Source: Saccharopolyspora shandongensis
GTDB lineage: Bacteria; Actinomycetota; Actinomycetes; Mycobacteriales; Pseudonocardiaceae
DNA length: 64,000 nt
Assembly: GCF_900106995.1 (NCBI RefSeq)
Contig: NZ_FNOK01000014.1
Coordinates: 124,001-188,000 of the forward strand
Direction of reading: 5' to 3'
Position 1 is the first letter of the stretch; each line of letters opens with the position of its first letter. The notes under the pieces were generated by a model. That model had not been told where the DNA came from and ran no database searches. It saw nothing but the letters and a program-made list of their open reading frames with translations. This document shows, in pieces, positions 1 through 8,618 of the stretch. The translations under genes were made by a program, and so were the position numbers.

Positions 1-168
1 TCCCCGATCGACGGGCTCTACGCGATCGGCAACACCGCCGCGAACGCGTTCGGCGCCACGTATCCGGGAGCCGGGGCGACCATCGGCCAGGGCCTCGTCT
101 ACGGCAACGTGGTGGCGCGGCACGCCGCCGGCAAGGAAGCTCCGGTTGCGCCTGCTTCCTCCAGCTGA
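1..168 (+). CDS. FAD-dependent KstD/fumarate-reductase-type dehydrogenase, C-terminal 55 codons only
   Basis: The gene is cut by the window edge; only its last 55 codons and a TGA at 166-168 are visible. The tail contains GLYAIGNTAANAF and ATYPGAGATIGQG. These match the C-terminal FAD-contact and active-site region of 3-ketosteroid delta-1-dehydrogenases and related flavoproteins, where the Tyr of the YPG motif is catalytic. It is a paralogue of the complete KstD-like gene at 1413-2963. The family call is good; the substrate and the rest of the protein cannot be judged. It ends against a strong hairpin shared with the convergent SDR gene. Confidence 0.8.
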   Translation, partial: SPIDGLYAIGNTAANAFGATYPGAGATIGQGLVYGNVVARHAAGKEAPVAPASSS

Positions 169-258
169 CGACGATGCCGACTTCGCGGGGCGGGGTTCTT
201 CCGTGCTCGGCGAAGCATCCGCCAGCCCAGGGGAGCGGCGGACTCCTTCGAAAGCGGT

Positions 259-311
259 GGAGTGAACGGCCTGTTCGCCTCGTCTATCGAGGCGAGCAGG
301 CCGTTCACTCC
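259..311. terminator. Bidirectional terminator hairpin between convergent genes
   Basis: Two 24-base arms (259-282 and 288-311) pair over their full length with a single G-U pair, around a 5-base loop. The hairpin lies between the KstD tail (+) and the SDR (-), whose stop codon is at 312. There is no long U-tract, as is common in high-GC actinobacteria. Confidence 0.75.
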
Positions 312-1148
312 TCACCGGCTAGCGAGGATGCACCGCTGCGCGAAACGAGGTCCCGATCGTCGTCTCGCTCGCACTCCGTCCGGCGCGCCGGGCAGCGTCG
401 GGTAGTACGTTCCGGCCGACCAGCCGCCGTCGACCGCGAGCTCCACCCCGGACAGGTAGCTCGCCGCGTCGCTGGCCACGAACAGCGCCACCTGGGCGAT
501 CTCGTCCGGCTCGTCGATGCGCTGCAGCGGCACGTCGACGTAGTGCCGCTGCAGCTCCTCGTCGGACTCGTCGGCGGGATTTCCCATCGCGGTGTCCACC
601 CCGCCGGGATGGATGGTGCACACGCGGATTCCGGACGGCCCCAGCTCGTACGCCAGCGACCGGGACAACCCGCGCACCGCCCACTTGCTGGCCGAATACG
701 CGGCCAGGCCGCTGACGTCCCGGAGCCCGTCCACCGACGAGATGTTGACGACGACGCCCCGCCCCACCGCCTTCATCGTCGGCACCACCGCCTTGACGCC
801 GAGCAGGACGCCGAGCACGTTGATGTCGAGCACCTGCTGGGCGTCCGCGACCGACAGCTCTTCGATCTCCGCCCAATGCAGGATTCCCGCGTTGTTGACG
901 AGGATGTCGATGCCGCCGAACCGGTCGGCGGCCGCGGCGACCAACGCGCGCCAGTCCGCCTCGTCCCGGACGTCGATCTGCTGGAACATCGCCTGCGGAC
1001 CGATCTCGTCCGCGACCTGCCTCCCCGCGTCGACGAGCACGTCACCGAGCACCACGGCCGCGCCTTCGGCGGCGAACAGCCGCGCGGTGGCGGCTCCCAA
1101 GCCCTGCGCGGCGCCGGTGATGGCGACCTTGCCATCGAGTCGTCCCAT
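312..1148 (-). CDS. SDR-family oxidoreductase, hydroxysteroid-dehydrogenase-like
   Basis: This is a classical short-chain dehydrogenase of 278 aa. It has the Rossmann motif TGAAQGLG at residues 11-18, NNAG at 85-88, Ser137/138 and the YSASK motif with catalytic Tyr151 and Lys155. The MGRLDGKVA opening is typical of SDRs annotated as 3-alpha(20-beta)-hydroxysteroid or cyclopentanol dehydrogenases. It should oxidise or reduce an alcohol/ketone with NAD(P)(H). I chose the ATG at 1148 because AAAGGGAAG sits just upstream; a GTG five codons earlier (1163) is possible. It is divergent from the KstD-like gene, which supports a role in steroid or terpenoid catabolism. The exact position oxidised is unknown. 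Confidence 0.88.
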   Translation of the reverse strand: MGRLDGKVAITGAAQGLGAATARLFAAEGAAVVLGDVLVDAGRQVADEIGPQAMFQQIDVRDEADWRALVAAAADRFGGIDILVNNAGILHWAEIEELSVADAQQVLDINVLGVLLGVKAVVPTMKAVGRGVVVNISSVDGLRDVSGLAAYSASKWAVRGLSRSLAYELGPSGIRVCTIHPGGVDTAMGNPADESDEELQRHYVDVPLQRIDEPDEIAQVALFVASDAASYLSGVELAVDGGWSAGTYYPTLPGAPDGVRARRRSGPRFAQRCILASR

Positions 1149-1316
1149 CGGCTTCCCTTTCACTGGCGGAATGGCCCGAATTGGGCGGGATCGCCGGTTC
1201 CTGCGCCACCCGAAACCACCAGGCTTCCAGCCTAGGCCGCCGAATGCGCGCCGATCTCCCGCTCATCGGGAATCCGCGCGCCGCGCCGGGCCCCGCGGTG
1301 CACCCGGACGCTCCCG

Positions 1317-1330
1317 CCCGAGCGCTTGCT
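1317..1330. promoter_or_regulatory. Degenerate KstR2-like half site
   Basis: The sequence CCCGAGCGCTTGCT lies in the gap between the divergent SDR and KstD-like genes. It keeps one half of the AnCAAGnnCTTGnT pattern found more fully at 3191, 7195 and 9921. It could be a weak operator for both genes, or chance. Confidence 0.25.
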
Positions 1331-1412
1331 CAGCCGCGCGAGCGGGAAAAGTCCGTCTTGGTCAGTGGGATCGAATCGGCGTGGCGGAGCCGCCCGGGAG
1401 CATCGTGATCCC

Positions 1413-2963
1413 ATGGCGACGGACGAGACTGCGAACCGCTGGGACGACGAGTGCGACGTGCTGGTGATCGGATCCGGCGGCGGAGCGCTGACCGGGGCCT
1501 ACACCGCGGCCCGGGAGGGGCTCTCGGTGATCGTGGCCGAGGCGACCGACAAGTTCGGCGGCACCACGGCGTATTCCGGCGGCGGCTTGTGGTTCCCGGG
1601 CAACGCGGCGCTCCGGCGGGCCGGTGACCAGGACACCCCGGCGGACGCCAAGACCTACTTCCACGCAGTGGTGGGGGATCGTACGCCCCGGGAGCTGCAG
1701 GACGCGTTCCTGGACAACGGCCGCCGGCTGGTCGACTACCTGGAAGCCGACGACGACTTCGAGTTCATGGTCTACCCGTGGCCGGACTACTTCGGGTCCG
1801 CCCCGAAGGCGAGCGCGACCGGCCGGCACATCATGCCGTCGCCGCTGGAGCCCGAGCGGCTCGGCGCGTTGCGGGACTCCCTCCGGCCGCCGCTGGACGT
1901 CGACCGGGCGGGCAATCCGCTGCCGGAGCTGCTCATCGGCGGGCAGGCGTTGATCGGCAGGCTGCTCCTCGCGCTGTCCAAGCAGGACGCCGTTCGGATG
2001 CGCCGCGGCGCCGTCTGCGACGAGCTGGTGCGCGAAGGGGACGTCGTGGTCGGTGCCGTGGTCGACGAGGGTGGTCGGCGGCGCCGGATCCGCGCCCGCC
2101 GGGGCGTGCTGATCGCGGCCGGCGGGTTCGAGCGGAACCAGTCGATGCGGACCGAGCACCAGGTTCCGGGGTCGTCGCGCGATGCCATGGGGCCGTCGGG
2201 CAACCTGGGCAAGGCGATCCAGGCAGGCATCGACGCCGGCGCGGACACCGACCTGATGTCGGAGGCGTGGTGGTCGCCCGGCATCACCCACCCGGACGGG
2301 ACGTCGACGTTCTCGCTGTGGTTCACCGGCGGGATCTTCGTCGACGACAACGCGGAGCGCTTCGTCAACGAGTCCTGGCCGTACGACCGGATCGGCCGCG
2401 TCGTCATCGACCGCATCGGCGACGGCAGCGTGACGCTGCCGTTCTGGATGATCTACGACGACCGCGAGGGTGCGCGGCCGCCGGTGCGCTCGACCAGCGT
2501 CCCGATGGGGGAGACCGAGGACTACGTCGACGCCGGCCTGTGGTTCAGCGCCGACACCCTGGAGGAGCTCGCCGAGCAGATCGGCGTCCCGGCCGAGAAC
2601 CTGGCGCGGACGGTGGCGCGGTTCAACGCGTTCGCGGCTACCGGGACCGATGACGACTTCCACCGCGGTGCCGAGCCGTACGACCGGGCGTTCGCCGGGG
2701 ACGGCTCGCCGCTGGTCCCGATCGAGAAGGGACCGTTCCACGCCGCGGCGTTCGGGATCTCCGACCTCGGCACCAAGGGCGGCCTGCGCACCGACGCGCA
2801 GGCCCGGGTGCTGGACGCGTCGGGAAGCGCGATCCCGGGCCTCTACGCCGCGGGCAACTCGATGGCGGCGGTCAGCGGCACGGTGTACCCGGGCGGGGGC
2901 AACCCGATCGGATCGTGCATGGTGTTCAGCCACCTCGCCGCGCTGGACATGGTCGCACGATGA
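1413..2963 (+). CDS. kstD: 3-ketosteroid delta-1-dehydrogenase-like FAD flavoprotein
   Basis: A flavoprotein of 516 aa, the usual size for KstD enzymes, which desaturate ring A of 3-ketosteroids. The N-terminus carries the dinucleotide-binding motif DVLVIGSGGGA followed by the KstD-type GGTTAYSGGGLW. The C-terminus has GLYAAGN and GTVYPGGGNPIG, where the Tyr corresponds to the catalytic C-terminal Tyr of KstD. The ATG at 1413 is chosen because the protein then starts just before the FAD motif; GGGAG lies about 12 bases upstream. Related delta-4-(5-alpha)-dehydrogenases share this fold, so the bond desaturated is inferred from the neighbouring kshA, KSI and hsa-type genes. Confidence 0.82.
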   Translation: MATDETANRWDDECDVLVIGSGGGALTGAYTAAREGLSVIVAEATDKFGGTTAYSGGGLWFPGNAALRRAGDQDTPADAKTYFHAVVGDRTPRELQDAFLDNGRRLVDYLEADDDFEFMVYPWPDYFGSAPKASATGRHIMPSPLEPERLGALRDSLRPPLDVDRAGNPLPELLIGGQALIGRLLLALSKQDAVRMRRGAVCDELVREGDVVVGAVVDEGGRRRRIRARRGVLIAAGGFERNQSMRTEHQVPGSSRDAMGPSGNLGKAIQAGIDAGADTDLMSEAWWSPGITHPDGTSTFSLWFTGGIFVDDNAERFVNESWPYDRIGRVVIDRIGDGSVTLPFWMIYDDREGARPPVRSTSVPMGETEDYVDAGLWFSADTLEELAEQIGVPAENLARTVARFNAFAATGTDDDFHRGAEPYDRAFAGDGSPLVPIEKGPFHAAAFGISDLGTKGGLRTDAQARVLDASGSAIPGLYAAGNSMAAVSGTVYPGGGNPIGSCMVFSHLAALDMVAR

Positions 2964-3056
2964 CCGCGGCGACCGGCGGGGCGCGCTGACGACTGGCGCG
3001 CACCGGCCCGCCGGTCATCGGCGGAGCACCCGCTCGAAAGGTTTCCGAATTCGACG

Positions 3057-3104
3057 AACGCCGCGAGTTGCGGGGTGGTTTCCGGCCACCCGCCTCGCGG
3101 CGTT
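3057..3104 (+). terminator. Terminator hairpin after the KstD-like gene
   Basis: Arms AACGCCGCGAG (3057-3067) and CTCGCGGCGTT (3094-3104) pair perfectly, and an inner stem GCGGGGTGG/CCACCCGC (one bulge) extends the structure. It lies 94 bases after the KstD-like stop. Confidence 0.65.
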
Positions 3105-3190
3105 CTGCTTGCCGGCCGCGACCGCGCTCGACGGAAACGCGGCCGTCACCTTGACGCCTCCTCGGTGCGTGGTTAACCTTCCCGCCATCA

Positions 3191-3204
3191 AGCAAGCGCT
3201 TGGG
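3191..3204. promoter_or_regulatory. KstR2-like operator (AGCAAGCGCTTGGG)
   Basis: It matches the published KstR2 pattern AnCAAGnnCTTGnT at all but the last base. It sits about 130 bases upstream of the SnoaL-like gene that begins the 3337-6137 transcription unit. Similar sites stand before kshA and hsaA. A TetR-family repressor is the likely ligand; none is encoded in this window. Confidence 0.55.
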
Positions 3205-3336
3205 CAATTCGCGGAATATCGGAGCGGGCTGAAAGCTGAACGCCCGCGGAGTCCGCGCGCCGCCCGGTGCATTCGGGCGGAGGTCGTCGCCACCGCGACT
3301 GCCGGTCAACGTCAATGACGACGCAGGAGGAAAGGC

Positions 3337-3864
3337 ATGTCGAGCGTTCCCGCAGATGCGACGCAGTCGGCGGCCGAGGAGCTGCTGGCGATCTCGGAGA
3401 TCCAGTCCCTGTTCGCCAAGCGCCTTCGCGTGATGGACACCAAGCAGTGGGACCGCTACGCGGAGTGCCACACCGATGACGTGGTCAGCGAGTCGTACGC
3501 CGACGTCCCGGACGACAACCGGCCGCAGGCGGACGGCCAGGGGAACAAGGTGGTCGGCGCCGAGGCGCTGACCAAGGCGATCTCCGGGCTCCTCGACGGC
3601 GACACGAAGGTCACGACGGTGCACCACGGGCACATGCCGGAGATCGAGCTCACCTCGCCGACCACGGCGCGCGGGATCTGGGCGATGGAGGACGAGCTGT
3701 GGTGGCAGCACGGTGACGTCACCGAGCACATGCACGGCTACGGCCACTACCACGAGGAATACCGGAAAGTGGCGGGGCAGTGGCGGATCAGCTACCGCAA
3801 GCTCACCCGCCTCCGCGTCACCAAGACGCCCGGGTTCTTCTCGTACCTCCGCGGCCGGCTGTAG
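3337..3864 (+). CDS. SnoaL-like / NTF2-fold protein
   Basis: A 175-aa protein of the nuclear-transport-factor-2 fold. An early helix has the pattern AISEIQSLFAKRLRVMDTKQ, followed by WDRYAECHTDDVV, the usual opening of SnoaL_4-type domains. These folds act as small isomerases, dehydratases, cyclases or ring-hydroxylating oxygenase small subunits, and this one has no diagnostic catalytic set I can assign. An excellent ribosome site (GCAGGAGGAAAGGC) precedes the ATG. It starts a three-gene unit with the MHS transporter and an SDR. A role in handling the imported substrate is inferred from position only. Confidence 0.75.
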   Translation: MSSVPADATQSAAEELLAISEIQSLFAKRLRVMDTKQWDRYAECHTDDVVSESYADVPDDNRPQADGQGNKVVGAEALTKAISGLLDGDTKVTTVHHGHMPEIELTSPTTARGIWAMEDELWWQHGDVTEHMHGYGHYHEEYRKVAGQWRISYRKLTRLRVTKTPGFFSYLRGRL

Positions 3865-3978
3865 CAGGCGCTCTGCCTTGCGACGCGCGGCGTCCCTCCT
3901 CGGTCGCTGCGCGGTGCGACCGGTGAACGGTCCACATAGGAAATTCCCCATTGGTCGGGTATCGGCTGGAGGCCCCCG

Positions 3979-5355
3979 ATGAACTCGCAGGAACCAACCC
4001 CGACGGGTGCCGGCCCGTCTTCCGTCGGGTCAGCACAATTGCGCAAGGTGGCGCTTTCCAGCCTGCTGGGAACCGTCATCGAGTACTACGACTTCCTGCT
4101 CTACAGCACGATGGCGGCCTTGGTGTTCGGGAAGCTCTACTTCCCGACCGCCACCCCGGGCGTCTCGACCGTCGCCGCCTTCGGCACGTTGGCGGCCGGC
4201 TACGTGGCACGTCCCCTGGGCGGGCTCCTGTTCGGGCACTTCGGCGACCGGCTCGGGCGCAAGTCGATGCTCGTGGTGACCATGATGCTGATGGGCGGCG
4301 CCAGCTTCCTCATCGGCGTCCTGCCGACCTACGACAAGATCGGCTTCGCCGCCCCGGTGCTGCTCGTCCTGCTGCGCGTCGTGCAGGGCGTGGCGGTCGG
4401 CGGGGAGTACGGCGGGGCGGCGCTGATGGTCATCGAGCACGCCGACTCCCGGCGCCGCGGGGCGTGGGTGGGGATCATGCAGCTCGGCTCGCCCTTCGGC
4501 TTCCTGCTCTCCACCGCCGCGGTCACGCTGGTGACCCTCCTGCCGAGCGAGGCCTTCCTCTCCTGGGGCTGGCGGGTGCCCTTCCTGCTGAGCGCGGTGC
4601 TGCTGATGATCGGGCTGTACGTCCGGCTGAGCGTCGTCGAAAGCCCGGTGTTCCGCGAGGCCGCTGCCGCCGCGGAGGCCCAGGCGCAGCCCAAGGTGCC
4701 CGCGCTGCAGCTGTTGAAGCAGCCGCGCGCGCTCGTCCTGGCGTGCGCCGCCGGCATCGGGCCCTTCGCGCTCACCGCCCTGACCAGCTCGCACATCATC
4801 GCCTACGCCACCGGTATCGGATACCAGACGTCCGATGTCATGCGGGCGCTGCTGTTCACGGTGTCCGTCTCGCTGGTCTGCATCCCGTTGTTCTCCGCCC
4901 TGTCCGACCGGTTCGGGCGGCGCCGCGTGGTCATGGTGGGCGCGGTCGGCACGGTGCTCTTCGCGCTGCCGCTGTACGCCATGGTCGACAGCGGGTCCGT
5001 GGTGATCATGACGGCCGGGCTGATGATCGCCCAGGTGCTGCAGAACCTGATGTACTCGCCGCTGGCGCCGATGCTCTCGGAGATGTTCGGCACCCGCGTT
5101 CGGTACACGGGTGTCTCGCTGGGCTACCAGTTCGCCAGCTTGCTCGGCGCCGGCTTCACCCCGCTGATCGCCACCAGCCTCGTCGCCGCCAGCGGGGGTT
5201 CGAGCCTGTCGCTGAGCGCCATCGCGGCCGTGTCGGCGGCGATCACGATCGTGTCGATCTGGCTCATCACCGAGACCAGGGGCCGCGACCTCACCGAGGA
5301 CGGCCCGGCCGTCGGGGGCCGCTCGGATTCCGGTGCGATGGAGGGAACGCGATGA
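3979..5355 (+). CDS. MFS transporter, metabolite:H+ symporter (MHS) family
   Basis: A 458-aa integral membrane protein with about 12 hydrophobic segments. The N-terminal LLGTVIEYYDFLLYSTMAAL is the signature of MHS symporters (ShiA/KgtP/ProP-like), and FGHFGDRLGRKS is the loop 2-3 MFS motif. Members import carboxylates and aromatic acids with protons. Here it probably takes up a substrate or intermediate of the neighbouring catabolic genes. GGCTGGAGG precedes the ATG. The 3-prime end overlaps the next SDR by the ATGA arrangement at 5352-5355, so the two are translationally coupled. Confidence 0.85.
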   Translation: MNSQEPTPTGAGPSSVGSAQLRKVALSSLLGTVIEYYDFLLYSTMAALVFGKLYFPTATPGVSTVAAFGTLAAGYVARPLGGLLFGHFGDRLGRKSMLVVTMMLMGGASFLIGVLPTYDKIGFAAPVLLVLLRVVQGVAVGGEYGGAALMVIEHADSRRRGAWVGIMQLGSPFGFLLSTAAVTLVTLLPSEAFLSWGWRVPFLLSAVLLMIGLYVRLSVVESPVFREAAAAAEAQAQPKVPALQLLKQPRALVLACAAGIGPFALTALTSSHIIAYATGIGYQTSDVMRALLFTVSVSLVCIPLFSALSDRFGRRRVVMVGAVGTVLFALPLYAMVDSGSVVIMTAGLMIAQVLQNLMYSPLAPMLSEMFGTRVRYTGVSLGYQFASLLGAGFTPLIATSLVAASGGSSLSLSAIAAVSAAITIVSIWLITETRGRDLTEDGPAVGGRSDSGAMEGTR

Positions 5356-6137
5356 ACGCCACGACATCTCCGAAGACGCCGGTGCTGGTCACCGGTGCGG
5401 CGTCCGGGATCGGCGCGGCCTGCGCCCGCACCCTGGCGGCCGCCGGCCGACCGGTGGTGCTGTGGGATCGCGACGAGGAGGGCGCGTCCGCGGTCGCGAA
5501 GCAGATCGAGCACGACCACGGGACGCCGGTCGCCGTGGCCGGGATCGATGTCGCCGACGTGGCCCGGTACGACGACGCCCTCGGCGAAGCCCGACGTGCG
5601 GTCGGCAGGATCGGCGGCTTCGTCCATGCCGCGGGCGTTGTCGACTCGACGCCGGTGACGGAGTTGTCGCGCGAGGCGTGGCAGCGCGTCCTCGACGTCA
5701 ACCTCACGGCGTACGCCTACATAGCCGCCGCGCTCGCCGAGGACCTCGAAGCGCAGCCGGGGTCGGCCATCGTCGCGATCTCGTCCATCAACGCGACCCT
5801 CGGGCAGGCGAACATCCCGTCCTACAGCGCTTCCAAGGCGGGAGTCCTCGGGCTGACCCGGTCGCTGGCCGCGCAGTTCGGCCCGGCCGGGGTCCGGGTC
5901 AACGCGGTCTGCCCCGGGTACATCGAAACGCCGATGCTGGAGCGCAGCCTCGCCGACACCCGGCGCACGGCCCGGATGCGCGGCGATGCGATGCTCGGCC
6001 GCGTCGGGCAACCGGAGGAGGTCGCGTCCGTCGTCCGCTTCCTGCTCGGCGACGAAGCCAGCTTCGTCACCGGCAGCACGATGTTCGTCGACGGCGGCGT
6101 CACGGCGAGCGACCGGCTCAGCTCGCTCGGCGACTGA
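5352..6137 (+). CDS. SDR-family oxidoreductase
   Basis: A classical SDR of 261 aa: cofactor motif TGAASGIG at 14-21, HAAG in place of the usual NNAG near 92-95, Ser144/145 and YSASK with Tyr158 and Lys162. The C-terminus ends in FVDGG, usual for the FabG-like branch. It should act as an NAD(P)-dependent alcohol dehydrogenase or ketoreductase. The start overlaps the stop of the MFS gene (ATGA). A strong hairpin 24 bases after the stop ends the unit. The substrate is unknown; context suggests a hydroxy-steroid or side-chain intermediate. Confidence 0.85.
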   Translation: MNATTSPKTPVLVTGAASGIGAACARTLAAAGRPVVLWDRDEEGASAVAKQIEHDHGTPVAVAGIDVADVARYDDALGEARRAVGRIGGFVHAAGVVDSTPVTELSREAWQRVLDVNLTAYAYIAAALAEDLEAQPGSAIVAISSINATLGQANIPSYSASKAGVLGLTRSLAAQFGPAGVRVNAVCPGYIETPMLERSLADTRRTARMRGDAMLGRVGQPEEVASVVRFLLGDEASFVTGSTMFVDGGVTASDRLSSLGD

Positions 6138-6161
6138 CGACGAGCGGGCTGAGCCGCAGGC

Positions 6162-6206
6162 GGCCGCCCGTTGTCCCTGCTGATCACGCAGGGACAACGG
6201 GCGGCC
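6162..6206. terminator. Terminator hairpin ending the SnoaL-MFS-SDR unit
   Basis: Two perfectly complementary 19-base arms (6162-6180 and 6188-6206) surround the loop TGATCAC. It lies between convergent SDR genes and could serve both directions. Confidence 0.75.
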
Positions 6207-6303
6207 TGCACGCTTTTCGAGCCGTGACCGCGCGACGTTCACAACATCGCGCAGCGGGCTGTCCGGTTCCCGGGAGCCCGCGGTCCTCAGACGGCCTGGT
6301 CGC

Positions 6304-7104
6304 TCAGCGGATCGTGTTGCCCGCGTCCACCGGGAAGTTCGCGCCGGTCACGTACCGGGCTTCGTCGGAGGCCAGGAACACCAGCGCGTTGCTGATGTCG
6401 ATCGGCTGGACGCGCTCCACCGGAAGGGTGTTCATGAACAGCGACCCGAGATCCGGCCGCTTCTCCAGGAGCGTCGGCAGGACCGGCGAGTGCCCCTGCG
6501 GCGTGTCGACGCCGGTGGGGTGGATCGTGTTCACCCTGATGCCCCGGTCGGCGAACTCCAGCGCGAGCGACCGCGCGATGCCGACCACCGCGTGCTTCGC
6601 GGCCACGTAGGGCAGGAAGAAGGGAAGTCCCTTCAGGGACGCGGTGGAACCGGTGATCACGATGCTGCCGCCGCCCGAGGCGAGCAGGTGCGGGATGGCG
6701 GCCGCGCAGGTGTTCCACACCCCGGTGAGGTTGATGTCCAGCGTCGTCTGCCAGATCTCGGGGGTCAGGTCCTCGGACGGCTGCGTGGTGCAGATCGACG
6801 CGTTGGCCGCCACGATGTCGAGCCCGCCCAGCGCCGACACACCCGCGTCGACGACGGCCGCGAGTTCGTCCTCGTGCCGCACGTCCGCTACGGCCGCGTG
6901 GATGCGCCTGCCGAGCATCTCGACCAGCCGAACGGTCTCGGCCAGTCCTTCCTCGGTGCCCATCGGGTACTTGACGATGTCGAGTTGCCGGCAGATGTCC
7001 ACGGCGATGATGTCCGCGCCCTCCTCGGCCAGCCGCACGGCATGGCTGCGGCCCTGGCTCTGCGCGGCGCCGGTGATGAAAGCGGTTTTCCCGGACAGCC
7101 TCAT
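6304..7104 (-). CDS. Mycofactocin-coupled SDR-family oxidoreductase
   Basis: A 266-aa SDR whose opening RLSGKTAFITGAAQSQGRSH and inserted segment around residues 36-58 (DICRQLD, then GLAETV) are hallmarks of the mycofactocin-dependent SDR subfamily. These enzymes hold NAD tightly and pass electrons to mycofactocin rather than releasing NADH. The active site has Tyr166 and Lys170 in the form YVAAK; the usual NAG is NAS at 101-103. I chose the ATG at 7104, which follows GGGAGGAAACCC. Divergent from kshA across a KstR2-like site. The mycofactocin genes themselves are not in the window. Confidence 0.82.
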   Translation of the reverse strand: MRLSGKTAFITGAAQSQGRSHAVRLAEEGADIIAVDICRQLDIVKYPMGTEEGLAETVRLVEMLGRRIHAAVADVRHEDELAAVVDAGVSALGGLDIVAANASICTTQPSEDLTPEIWQTTLDINLTGVWNTCAAAIPHLLASGGGSIVITGSTASLKGLPFFLPYVAAKHAVVGIARSLALEFADRGIRVNTIHPTGVDTPQGHSPVLPTLLEKRPDLGSLFMNTLPVERVQPIDISNALVFLASDEARYVTGANFPVDAGNTIR

Positions 7105-7194
7105 GGGTTTCCTCCCGAACGGTTCCGTCCTCGGCGGCACGGTGGCCCAGCGGCCCGGTGCGTTCTCCGGCGGCACCGCTTTTCCGCCATCTTG

Positions 7195-7208
7195 ACCAAG
7201 CGCTTGCT
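7195..7208. promoter_or_regulatory. KstR2-like operator (ACCAAGCGCTTGCT)
   Basis: A full match to AnCAAGnnCTTGnT, placed in the 335-base divergent region between the mycofactocin-type SDR (start 7104) and kshA (start 7440). It is well positioned to control both genes. This is the best of the sites in this cluster. Confidence 0.6.
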
Positions 7209-7439
7209 ACGTTATCAGCGCGGTGGCCCGTCGGACGAGGACCGGCGTCGCGGTGGCGGGCAAGCGAATGGCCGGATGCCAGGACATTGCGAGTCGCGGT
7301 CCAAGACGGCCACCGGAGCCGGCGGGCGGGCCCGCGCCGGCCGAGATCGGTCCCGGTGAGCGGGAGGGCGGCTGTTTTCGCCCCGCTCGGACTTCCCACC
7401 ATTGATGAGCTTTGGCAAGACGGAGGCAAAGGAGCCCTC

Positions 7440-8606
7440 ATGACGTCACTGCAAGCGGCGGGCGAGAACGAGGTGCGCGTGATCGAGGCGGCGGCTCCGC
7501 CGGTTCGATACGCGCGCGGCTGGCACTGCCTCGGCCTTGCCGACGACTACCGGGACGGAAAACCGCACCCGATCGAGGCATTCGGCACCAAGCTGGTCGT
7601 GTTCGCCGACAGCAGCGGGAAGTTGAACGTGCTCAACGCCTACTGCCCGCACATGGGCGGTGACCTGAGCCAGGGTACGGTGAAGGGCGACGAGGTCGCC
7701 TGCCCGTTCCACGACTGGCGCTGGTCGGGCAGCGGACGCTGCGCGAGCATCCCCTACGCGCGGCGGGTGCCGCCGCGGGCCCGCACGAAGGCGTGGACCG
7801 TGCTGGAGCGCAACGGGCAGCTGTTCGTGTGGAACGACCCGCAGGGGAAGCAGCCGCCGCCGGACGTGACGATCCCGGAGATCCCCGGCACGGATTCGGA
7901 CGAGTGGACGTCGTGGACGTGGAACTCGCTGCGGATCGACGGATCGAACTGCCGCGAGATCGTCGACAACGTGGTGGACATGGCGCACTTCTTCTACATC
8001 CACTACTCGTTCCCGACCTACTTCAAGAACGTGTTCGAGGGTCACGTCGCCACCCAGACGATGCACAGCAAGGCCCGGCCGGACGTGAAGATCGGCACGA
8101 ACTACTCCGACGACAGCAGCCTGCGTTCGAGCGCCTCCTACTACGGGCCCTCCTACATGATCGACTACCTGTGGAGCGACGTCGGAGACCAGACGATCGA
8201 GACCGTGCTGATCAACTGCCACTACCCGGTGTCACCCACGAGTTTCGTGCTGCAGTGGGGCGCGATGGTGAAGAAGCCGGCAGGCATGTCCGACGAGGAT
8301 GCCGATCAGATGGCCCAGGCGTTCGCCACGGGAGTGGAGAAGGGCTTCCTGCAGGACGTCGAGATCTGGCAGAACAAGGCGAAGATCGACAACCCGCTGC
8401 TGTGCGAGGAGGACGGCCCGGTCTACCAGCTCCGGCGCTGGTACGAGCAGTTCTACGTCGATGTCGAGGACGTCCAGCCGGAGATGACCCAGCGGTTCGA
8501 GTTCGAGATCGACACCGAGCGGGCGATCCAGTTCTGGCAGGCCGAGGTCGACGACAACCTGGCCAACGGCCGGATCATCGTCGACGACAGCGCCCCCACC
8601 ACCTGA
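7440..8606 (+). CDS. kshA: 3-ketosteroid 9-alpha-hydroxylase, Rieske oxygenase component (KshA-like)
   Basis: A 388-aa Rieske non-haem iron oxygenase. The [2Fe-2S] ligands are Cys69-x-His71 and Cys88-x2-His91, in the KshA-like context CPHMGGDLSQGTVKGDE and CPFHDWRW. The mononuclear iron ligands are His183, His188 and probably Asp306, in DNVVDMAHFFYIHYSFP and FLQDVEIW. KshA 9-alpha-hydroxylates 3-ketosteroids and, with KstD, opens ring B; it needs the reductase KshB, absent here. The ATG at 7440 follows GGAGGCAAAGGAG. The length is typical (about 390 aa). The family call is strong. The natural substrate could be a sterol, bile acid or other steroid. Confidence 0.9.
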   Translation: MTSLQAAGENEVRVIEAAAPPVRYARGWHCLGLADDYRDGKPHPIEAFGTKLVVFADSSGKLNVLNAYCPHMGGDLSQGTVKGDEVACPFHDWRWSGSGRCASIPYARRVPPRARTKAWTVLERNGQLFVWNDPQGKQPPPDVTIPEIPGTDSDEWTSWTWNSLRIDGSNCREIVDNVVDMAHFFYIHYSFPTYFKNVFEGHVATQTMHSKARPDVKIGTNYSDDSSLRSSASYYGPSYMIDYLWSDVGDQTIETVLINCHYPVSPTSFVLQWGAMVKKPAGMSDEDADQMAQAFATGVEKGFLQDVEIWQNKAKIDNPLLCEEDGPVYQLRRWYEQFYVDVEDVQPEMTQRFEFEIDTERAIQFWQAEVDDNLANGRIIVDDSAPTT

Positions 8607-8618
8607 TCGGCGAGATCC

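Noticed and set aside
174..1235. Long plus-strand frame opposite the SDR gene
   Set aside because: It is an Arg/Val/His-rich shadow of the minus-strand SDR, typical of high-GC third-position bias, with no domain of its own.
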